From: JAVVUQ01 sp036653075
Lineage (GTDB): Bacteria > Bacillota > Clostridia > Christensenellales > CAG-314
DNA length: 12,471 nt
Direction: 5' to 3'
Assembly: GCA_036653075.1 (NCBI GenBank)
Contig: JAVVUQ010000045.1
Span: 1-12,471 of the forward strand
Each line of letters opens with the position of its first letter. Within the stretch, counting starts at the first letter, position 1. The position numbers and the translations under genes are program-made. A model generated the notes under the pieces. That model made no database searches, was not told where the DNA came from, and was given only the letters and a program-made list of their open reading frames with translations. Shown in pieces: positions 8,175 through 12,471 of this stretch.

Positions 8175-8879
8175 ATGGTTATGTTTTTTGATACATTATT
8201 AAAATTTTTTTCTAAAATATTTTTCTTTACGGGTTACGTTTCGGGTAAAAATTCCTACCCTAAACCTTTAAGCAAAGAAGACGAACAACGAAACATTGAA
8301 CTTATGAAAAAAGGAGACAACGAAGCTCGTGAAATATTAATTAACCATAACCTACGACTTGTAGCGCACATAGCAAAAAAATACTCTTATGGTAACGATT
8401 TAGACGATTTGATTTCAATAGGCTCAATTGGACTAATTAAAGGAGTGGAAAGTTACGAACCATCAAAAAGCACTACTTTAGCAACTTTTTTAGCAAGATG
8501 TATAGAAAATGAAATATTAATGACACTTAGAAGCGCTAAACGGTACCAAAATACAGTGTATTTGCAAGATACCTTAGGCGTGGATAGCGACGGAAATGAA
8601 TTTTCGTTGATGGATTTGTTGTCAATAAAAGACGAAAGCGTGTTTAGACAAGTAGAACAAAGCGTTTTATCAGAAAAACTCAATGAAATTTTAATAGCTA
8701 CTTTGACACAGAGAGAATACACTATAATTAAATATCGGTTTGGACTGCAAGGCGCTTCAGTATTAACACAACTACAAACGGCGGAAAAACTTAAAATATC
8801 ACGTAGTTACATATCACGAATTGAAACAAAAGCATTGAAAAAGTTGCGAGAAAAATTAAAAAATGAGGATTTGTATTAA
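8175..8879 (+). CDS. sigK: sporulation sigma factor pro-sigma-K
   Basis: Sigma-K is the last-acting mother-cell RNA polymerase sigma factor of endospore formation. The 234-residue protein has the family's hydrophobic pro-sequence (1-20), then YVSGKNSYPKPLS. Tyr21 falls at the same position as the residue after the known SpoIVFB cleavage site in B. subtilis pro-sigma-K. Region 2 follows (about 57-124, NLRLVAHIAKKY, DDLISIGSIGLIKG, RCIENEILM), then region 4 with its helix-turn-helix (about 168-228, ending SRSYISRIETKALKKL). The gene is continuous, with no skin-like insertion. AGGCGG (8166-8171) is close to the first ATG (3 nt). The ATG at 8181, nine nt away, is an alternative start that would remove two residues. 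It suggests that the organism forms spores or descends from one that did. Confidence 0.93.
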   Translation: MVMFFDTLLKFFSKIFFFTGYVSGKNSYPKPLSKEDEQRNIELMKKGDNEAREILINHNLRLVAHIAKKYSYGNDLDDLISIGSIGLIKGVESYEPSKSTTLATFLARCIENEILMTLRSAKRYQNTVYLQDTLGVDSDGNEFSLMDLLSIKDESVFRQVEQSVLSEKLNEILIATLTQREYTIIKYRFGLQGASVLTQLQTAEKLKISRSYISRIETKALKKLREKLKNEDLY

Positions 8880-8928
8880 TTTAATTTTAACAAGGCAAAA
8901 AACACAACAAAAAGTAATAATATTAAAC

Positions 8929-9165
8929 AAAACAAGCAATGCGTTATTATAATTGACAAAACAAGCAATGCGTTATTATAATTGACAAAANNNNNNNNNN
9001 NNNNNNNNNNNNNNNNNNNNNNNNNNNNNNNNNNNNNNNNNNNNNNNNNNNNNNNNNNNNNNNNNNNNNNNNNNNNNNNNNNNNNNNNNNGCAATGCGTT
9101 ATTATAATTGACAAAACAAGCAATGCGTTATTATAATTGACAAAAAAACAATGATGTGGTATAAT
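8929..9165 (+). promoter_or_regulatory. 29-bp tandem repeat array forming iterated sigma-A promoters, ending in the rnpB promoter
   Basis: Units of 29 bp lie at 8929-8957 and 8958-8986, a stub runs into the N gap, and after the gap come a partial unit (9091-9112) and a complete one (9113-9141). Every unit contains TATAATTGACA, in which a consensus -10 shares one T with a consensus -35. Consecutive units therefore read TTGACA, 18 nt, TATAAT (8953-8958 with 8977-8982; 9108-9113 with 9132-9137). The last unit is a diverged copy: TTGACA (9137-9142), 17 nt, TGGTATAAT (-10 at 9160-9165), a near-ideal extended promoter whose start near 9172 fits rnpB. The true copy number is unknown. Confidence 0.85.
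8991..9090. other. assembly gap (100 N)
   Basis: There are exactly 100 undetermined bases, the length conventionally used for a gap of unknown size. It interrupts the 29-bp tandem array, and the flanks are the same repeat in the same phase-compatible orientation. The gap is therefore almost certainly a repeat that could not be resolved, and the real length may differ. Reading frames drawn across it are meaningless. Confidence 0.97.
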
Positions 9166-9173
9166 AAAAATAT

Positions 9174-9491
9174 AAGCTGATTGGGCGATTGCGTGAGTAA
9201 TTACGAGGAAAGTCCGAGCGCCACAGAGCAAAAGCGCTGGCTAACTACCAGTAGAGGCGACTTTAAGGAAAGTGCAACAGAAATATACCGCAGGCAACTG
9301 TAAGGGTGGAAATGTGGGGTAAAAGCCCACAAGCCTTTTGGTGACATAAGGTTTATGTAAACCCCGCTTGGCGCAAGATACGGGACATATAGGCTTGCTC
9401 GGCCGTCCCACAATTTCGCTAAAATTTATTGGCAACAGTAAATTTAGATAGATAATCGCCGAATACAGAACTCGGCTTACAGATCAGACTT
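9174..9491 (+). ncRNA. rnpB: RNase P RNA, type A
   Basis: This is the catalytic RNA of ribonuclease P, which removes 5' leaders from tRNA precursors. It is recognised by the universal GAGGAAAGTCC (9205-9215), CAGAAATATACCGC, the tRNA-CCA-binding loop with GGTAA in a GTGGG/CCCAC stem (about 9314-9330), and the 3' ACAGAACTCGGCTTACAG block from 9465. AAGCTGAT (9174-9181) pairs with ATCAG-A-CTT (9483-9491) as helix P1 and defines both ends, giving about 318 nt. The domain layout is that of the common ancestral (A) type and not the Bacillus (B) type. A strong promoter lies directly upstream and an intrinsic terminator directly downstream. Confidence 0.97.
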
Positions 9492-9498
9492 ATAAAAT

Positions 9499-9530
9499 AA
9501 ATCCGTCACGAAATTGTGATGGATTTTTTA
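9499..9530 (+). terminator. intrinsic terminator of rnpB
   Basis: AAATCCGTCAC (9499-9509) pairs with GTGATGGATTT (9516-9526) in an 11-bp stem with one G-U. The loop has 6 nt, and a run of six T (9524-9529) follows. It begins 8 nt after the P1 helix of RNase P RNA closes. Confidence 0.93.
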
Positions 9531-9715
9531 TTAATAATACTTGTTTTTATCATTTTTTATTGATAATACTTGATATTTGTCGTTTTTTATTGATAATACT
9601 TGATTTTTGTCGTTTTTTATTAATAATACTTGAATTTAATTGTTTTTTTATTAATAATACTTGAATTTTATCATTTTTTATTGATAATGCTTGAATTTTA
9701 TCATTTTTATTTTTA
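9528..9715. repeat. ~30-bp tandem repeat, six copies
   Basis: The unit is a T-rich stretch followed by ATTGATAATACTTG, with the final G of each copy at 9543, 9572, 9602, 9632, 9663 and 9693. The periods are 29-31 bp. Copies differ by a few bases (TTGTCG or TTATCA before the T run). It occupies the whole space between the terminators of rnpB and the oppositely oriented tRNA. Neither strand reads as a promoter array, unlike the repeat upstream of rnpB. Confidence 0.9.
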
Positions 9716-9720
9716 GGTAT

Positions 9721-9769
9721 AAAAAAACGCTATTACTGTAATGAAAATACAAGTTACAATATATAGCGT
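9721..9769 (-). terminator. intrinsic terminator of the tRNA-Gly gene
   Basis: On the minus strand ACGCTAT (complement of 9763-9769) pairs with ATAGCGT (complement of 9727-9733). TGTAA/TTACA pair inside the loop, and a run of seven T follows (A run 9721-9727 on +). It begins six bases after the tRNA CCA end. Confidence 0.8.
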
Positions 9770-9774
9770 AGATT

Positions 9775-9848
9775 TGGAGCGGATGACGGGAATCGGACCC
9801 GCAACCACAGCTTGGGAAGCTGTTGTTTTACCACTAAACCACATCCGC
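9775..9848 (-). tRNA. tRNA-Gly, anticodon CCC
   Basis: The 74-nt minus-strand tRNA has its 3' CCA encoded. The acceptor GCGGATG/CATCCGC, D stem GTTT/AAAC with G18-G19 in the loop, anticodon stem ACAGC/GCTGT with loop TTCCCAA, and T stem GCGGG/CCCGT are all intact. The discriminator is T, as expected for bacterial glycine tRNAs. Anticodon CCC reads GGG. One oddity is that the T loop is TCCGATT, so position 55 is C where nearly all tRNAs have U (pseudouridine). The opposing G19-C56 pair is kept. It is convergent with rnpB and separated from it by two terminators and a repeat array. Confidence 0.95.
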
Positions 9849-9983
9849 ATATTATTAAATTAAGAGATATAACAGAATAATTAAATTGATAAATAACAAT
9901 TTATTATTAAACTGCGAGATATCACAGCATATTATTAAATTGAGCGATATAACAATCTATTATAAATTGAGAGAAATCACAGT
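9849..9983. repeat. degenerate ~28-bp repeats upstream of the tRNA
   Basis: ATTATTAAATTGAGAGATATAACAG-like units recur with starts near 9851, 9877 (weak), 9903, 9931 and 9959. The last three are spaced 28 bp. On the minus strand this is the predicted 5' leader of the tRNA-Gly precursor if it starts at the promoter at 9983-10010. Confidence 0.75.
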
Positions 9984-10010
9984 TTATAATAGATATGGTT
10001 TTAAAGTCAA
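9983..10010 (-). promoter_or_regulatory. promoter for tRNA-Gly, proximal
   Basis: On the minus strand TTGACT (complement of 10005-10010) is followed after 16 nt by TATAAA (complement of 9983-9988). Transcription would start near 9976, about 128 nt before the mature tRNA. Confidence 0.5.
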
Positions 10011-10019
10011 TGTTTATTG

Positions 10020-10048
10020 ATTTTATCTTATTTCGCATTATTTGTCAA
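10020..10048 (-). promoter_or_regulatory. promoter for tRNA-Gly, distal
   Basis: On the minus strand TTGACA (complement of 10043-10048) is followed after exactly 17 nt by TAAAAT (complement of 10020-10025). It lies between the stop of the PIN/TRAM gene and the proximal promoter, so the tRNA may have tandem promoters. Confidence 0.5.
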
Positions 10049-10097
10049 CCATTTCAAATGCAATAAAATAAGCGTGTCTTGATAAATTTAAATTTTG

Positions 10098-11159
10098 TCA
10101 ATCTAACATAATGCGGCCGAAAATGATGCGTCCCGCATTAGTTTGCAATGAAGTTGTGATTGTAACAACAGCGGTTTTGCCTACGTAATCGCCGCCGTTT
10201 TCAATTACGACCATAGTGCCGTCTTCAAGATAACTTACGCCTTGTCCTACTTCTTTGCCTTCTTTCAAGACGGTAAGGGTAATTTTTTCGCCTGGAATTG
10301 CTTTAGGTTTAATTGCATTAGATAATTCGTTTAAGTTAAGAACTTTAATTTTTTTAACGGCGGCGACTTTGTTGAGGTTAAAGTCGACGGTAATGATAAC
10401 GCCTTTAATTTTCATTGCCAATTTTAATACTTTGCCATCGATATCGATAGTGTCGGTAAAATTGCTATCGTCAATCACGACGCCGATGCCGAGTTGTTCT
10501 TGTAATTCATTGATAATATCTAATCCACGTCTGCCTCTGCTACGTTTAAGTAAATCTTCGCTATCGGCAACAGCCTGGAGTTGAGCGACGACGAAAGCAG
10601 GGATAACAAACGGACCTTCCACGAATCCAGTTTTAGCTACGTCTAAGATTCTGCCGTCAATAAGAGCGCTGGAATCTAAAATTTTCGGAACATTAGAATC
10701 TACCATATCGGTAGGCACAATAACGCCTTTGAGATAACTAACTCCAATAATCATTCCAACAAACGCAAAAAACAAATAGCTAAAAGCAGATAAAAGCGCT
10801 GCAATCCACGAAACACTAATAAGTGTAAATAAATTATTGATAAGGCTTGCTAAAAACATACCCGCAAGCAGTCCTAATCCGCCAGCAATAATTTCTTGTC
10901 CCGAATAGAGCTTAAGCGTAGTAACTAATCTTCCGCCAGTGTTATAAATAATTTGGCATAATAAAGGGCCAAAAAAGTATGAAACCACACCAATAGCGCC
11001 ACCCGACAACAGAATAAAAATATTTAACAGTATATATTGCGATTGAAAAGCGGTGATATGCTTTGCAATCAATTCGCCAATAAGAATGCCACAAACGACA
11101 CCAAGCGGCGTAAAAATCATTCTACTAAGTATTAAAAATGGTCTTGGTAATTTTTTCAT
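10098..11159 (-). CDS. yacL: YacL-like membrane PIN/TRAM-domain protein
   Basis: The 353-residue protein has four N-terminal membrane helices (about 12-34, 42-64, 90-112 and 116-142). A PIN nuclease-fold domain follows (about 157-283): LDSSALIDGRILD beginning at 161, acidic residues at 162, 199 and 259, and TVDFNLNKVA (258-267). A C-terminal TRAM domain (about 284-348) likely binds RNA. The order matches the conserved Firmicute protein YacL, whose substrate is not firmly known; a membrane-anchored ribonuclease is the usual inference. I chose the ATG at 11159 because AAAGGA lies 6 nt upstream. An in-frame ATG at 11177 would add six residues without a ribosome site. In many Firmicutes yacL lies near ispD, which is not seen here. 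Confidence 0.93.
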   Translation of the reverse strand: MKKLPRPFLILSRMIFTPLGVVCGILIGELIAKHITAFQSQYILLNIFILLSGGAIGVVSYFFGPLLCQIIYNTGGRLVTTLKLYSGQEIIAGGLGLLAGMFLASLINNLFTLISVSWIAALLSAFSYLFFAFVGMIIGVSYLKGVIVPTDMVDSNVPKILDSSALIDGRILDVAKTGFVEGPFVIPAFVVAQLQAVADSEDLLKRSRGRRGLDIINELQEQLGIGVVIDDSNFTDTIDIDGKVLKLAMKIKGVIITVDFNLNKVAAVKKIKVLNLNELSNAIKPKAIPGEKITLTVLKEGKEVGQGVSYLEDGTMVVIENGGDYVGKTAVVTITTSLQTNAGRIIFGRIMLD

Positions 11160-11344
11160 AATCGTTCCTTTACACATTCAAATTTTTAATTTAAATCACA
11201 AACAAAGCTACAAAATCGACATAAATCGAATAAATATTCAGCATTATCCCTATTGTTTATCAATTATAATCATAGTAACTATTGTAATAGTATAGATATA
11301 TAAATATTGTTAATATTAAAGTATAATAAATATGATATTGCTAT
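11160..11344. other. AT-rich gap between the SipW-like gene and yacL
   Basis: This is 185 nt with no gene. It holds the yacL ribosome site and a small perfect inverted repeat, ACTATT/AATAGT, around 11279-11292. Several TATAAT-like strings occur on the minus strand, but none has a convincing -35, so I do not call a yacL promoter. Confidence 0.6.
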
Positions 11345-11887
11345 TTAATGTTCTTTATTGTTATTGTTGTTGTTATCATGGTTAAGGTTATCTTTATGAT
11401 ACATAATTCTAAAAAGAATAATGATATAATAAATCATTAAAATTGCGCTTGGCAACGCCACGGAAATAATAAATCCTGTTTGCGAAGTAATAAAAGAAAA
11501 TAACGCAGCGCCGCCATTTTGAGATAAAATACGTCCTTTTATGGAAAAGACGCTTACGTTGATGTTCGAATTGCTAACACGAAATTTAAGCATTTCGCCA
11601 TCTTCTGCGATAATTTGTTCAATTGTTCCAGCTTTCAACACCGTTTTTTGAGTAATAGCTTCATACGCCACATTATCGCCCACTTTTAAATCGCTAAGCG
11701 AACTGTCTATCTTCGCAGTAAAAACCGAGTCGCCTTGCGCAAAAAAGGCAAAGCCAAACATTTCAATATGTCCACGATGATTACGTGACGAAACGAACAT
11801 AATAGTAATAAAAACCATTATAAGGCAAAAAATGCAAGCCATCACGTCAATAATAATTGCCCAAGTTTTTCTTCTTTTTTTAGCCAT
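11345..11887 (-). CDS. SipW-like (S26 signal peptidase-like) membrane protein, probably degenerate
   Basis: The 180-residue protein has a basic N-terminus (MAKKRRK), one membrane helix (about 9-33), an extracytoplasmic part and a second helix (about 137-162). The layout and the blocks MFGFAFFAQGDSVF (43-56), LKVGDNVAYEA (68-78) and a late SIKGRI (115-120) recall ER-type S26 signal peptidases such as SipW, where a SGSM or SDSM serine and a THRI histidine are catalytic. Here Ser54 could be the serine, but the methionine is Val and the histidine block reads AGTIEQI, with no histidine. It may be inactive or a different family. The tail is an asparagine run (172-177) encoded by AAC/AAT repeats. 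GAGGG lies 4 nt before the ATG. Confidence 0.55.
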   Translation of the reverse strand: MAKKRRKTWAIIIDVMACIFCLIMVFITIMFVSSRNHRGHIEMFGFAFFAQGDSVFTAKIDSSLSDLKVGDNVAYEAITQKTVLKAGTIEQIIAEDGEMLKFRVSNSNINVSVFSIKGRILSQNGGAALFSFITSQTGFIISVALPSAILMIYYIIILFRIMYHKDNLNHDNNNNNNKEH

Positions 11888-12121
11888 AATACCCTCAATA
11901 ACAGTCGATAAGCTTACTCTATCAAACAGTTTGCGAAAAAAACATAACGCAAACAGTGAATAGGACGATATAGAACTTTTAAATATGTAGCGACAACAAA
12001 TGCCAAAAACGCTCTATTGCAAAGTAATAAAAATAGCATAACGCAGCAATCATAAAAAAGCCAACGTAATAGCGATGCGATACGCTTAGTAGCGTAAATA
12101 ATTAAAATACGCAATAGATAT
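11888..12121 (-). promoter_or_regulatory. ~230-nt leader of the SipW-like gene with inverted repeats
   Basis: This is the predicted untranslated leader between the promoter at 12128-12156 and the start at 11887. It contains TACGC/GCGTA near 12080-12097 (6-nt loop) and a perfect 7-bp inverted repeat GTTTGCG/CGCAAAC (11929-11935/11948-11954) flanked by direct repeats CAAACAGT. A 66-codon frame with a TTG start (11914-12114) crosses these structures and has no ribosome site or recognisable features, so I treat the stretch as non-coding. Confidence 0.4.
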
Positions 12122-12127
12122 AATGTA

Positions 12128-12156
12128 ATAGTAACATAAATAAAGAAAATTGTAAA
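12128..12156 (-). promoter_or_regulatory. candidate promoter for the SipW-like gene
   Basis: On the minus strand TTTACA (complement of 12151-12156) is followed after 17 nt by TACTAT (complement of 12128-12133). This is a 5/6 -35 and a 4/6 -10. The surrounding DNA is so AT-rich that chance matches are likely. Confidence 0.35.
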
Positions 12157-12378
12157 GTTTATTTATAAGAAAATACATAAGTAGACAAAGAATCAAAAAC
12201 AAGCGTTGCAAAAAACAAAAAACAATACAAAATAGAGTTTAATATTGAATAACGTCTAATTTTAACGTAAAGTTTAATGTAAAAGTAAAATAAAATATAA
12301 ATAAGGTTTAATATAGAATAAAATATAAAATAAAAATGAAAACCGAAATAATATAAAAAATAATAATGTAAAAAATAA
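12157..12378. other. AT-rich spacer, no gene seen
   Basis: The + strand is almost purely A-rich with scattered T. It has short iterations of AGTTTAAT (near 12236, 12271 and 12305) and of AAAATATAA. The frame on the minus strand here (12159-12425) is a run of F/Y/L/I codons from low-complexity DNA and is not a credible gene. Confidence 0.6.
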
Positions 12379-12408
12379 AGCTCCCAAAGGTGTAATCCTA
12401 AGGGAGCT
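12379..12408 (-). terminator. strong hairpin: minus-strand terminator or SD-sequestering hairpin on +
   Basis: AGCTCCC (12379-12385) pairs with GGGAGCT (12402-12408). Inside, AGG/CCT pair across a symmetric AA/AA internal loop with a TGTAAT apical loop. On the minus strand it is followed by TTTATTTTTTA, as in an intrinsic terminator for a gene ending just to the right. All three minus frames do meet a stop at 12443-12470. On the + strand its 3' arm contains GGGAG, which would serve the ATG at 12416. The two readings conflict. Confidence 0.5.
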
Positions 12409-12415
12409 ATTAGAG

Positions 12416-12471
12416 ATGGCATCAAAGAAAGGGTATAACTTATCAGCCATTACAAAGGGGGGCTATATTAT
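12416..12471 (+). CDS. possible start of an unknown gene, cut by the window edge
   Basis: Eighteen open codons read MASKKGYNLSAITKGGYI and run off the window. GGGAG (12402-12406) lies 9 nt before the ATG, an acceptable ribosome site, but it is buried in the hairpin at 12379-12408. I do not recognise the protein. If instead the hairpin is a terminator of a leftward gene, this frame is spurious. The neighbouring genes are all on the minus strand, which favours that alternative slightly. Confidence 0.35.
   Translation, partial: MASKKGYNLSAITKGGYI

Noticed and set aside
8876..9413. Open frames on the minus strand across the N run and rnpB
   Set aside because: They depend on undetermined bases or lie antisense to RNase P RNA.
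7985..9715. Repeat arrays resembling a CRISPR locus (28-36 bp units)
   Set aside because: Units abut directly with no unique spacers, no cas genes are present, and units differ between arrays.
9528..9715. Downstream 30-bp array as a second promoter array or a diverged copy of the upstream 29-bp array
   Set aside because: It shares a CAAG...ACAAAA flavour on the minus strand but lacks paired TTGACA/TATAAT at promoter spacing. The similarity is too weak in AT-rich DNA.
11914..12114. 66-codon minus-strand frame with a TTG start
   Set aside because: It has no ribosome site, crosses inverted repeats in the leader of the SipW-like gene, and has no recognisable features.
12159..12425. 88-codon minus-strand frame
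   Set aside because: It is low-complexity F/Y/I/L translation of A-rich DNA, crossing a terminator-like hairpin.

Overview
This is an AT-rich chromosomal stretch from a low-GC, endospore-forming Firmicute of clostridial type. The main evidence is a complete pro-sigma-K gene not interrupted by a skin-like element, a type III pantothenate kinase, a uvrB-uvrA pair, a YacL-type PIN/TRAM protein and a YczE-like membrane protein. A run of exactly 100 N (8991-9090) inside a tandem repeat marks an unresolved assembly gap, so this is a draft or metagenome-derived contig.

Layout. 1-300: a purine/pyrimidine-biased 32-bp tandem repeat and two divergent sigma-A-type promoters, one firing leftward off the window and one rightward. 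300-1153: a long, apparently structured leader and an ECF transporter S component, probably for pantothenate. 1154-1499: AT-rich spacer with a tandem repeat and a hairpin-rich leader for coaX. 1500-7975: coaX, uvrB, uvrA and a YczE-like membrane protein, all on the + strand. 7976-8879: a 36-bp tandem repeat and sigK. 8929-9530: a 29-bp tandem array that reads as iterated sigma-A promoters, then RNase P RNA (rnpB) and its intrinsic terminator. 9528-9769: a 30-bp repeat array between two convergent terminators. From there the strand switches to minus: tRNA-Gly(CCC), a PIN/TRAM protein, a degenerate SipW-like membrane protein with a ~230-nt leader, and an ambiguous hairpin at the right edge.

How the genes relate. 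The S component and coaX suggest a vitamin B5 uptake and phosphorylation pair: the transporter would import pantothenate and CoaX would phosphorylate it as the first step to coenzyme A. UvrB and UvrA are the damage-recognition half of nucleotide excision repair. Sigma-K would direct late mother-cell gene expression during sporulation. RNase P RNA makes mature tRNA 5' ends, and a tRNA-Gly gene lies about 280 nt downstream in the opposite orientation.

I do not see a wholly new multi-gene system. The most unusual signals are non-coding: the iterated promoter array in front of rnpB (whose copy number is hidden by the gap), a tRNA-Gly with C instead of the near-invariant U at position 55, a structured leader on the transporter gene, and at least six unrelated 28-38 bp tandem repeats that occur only between genes.
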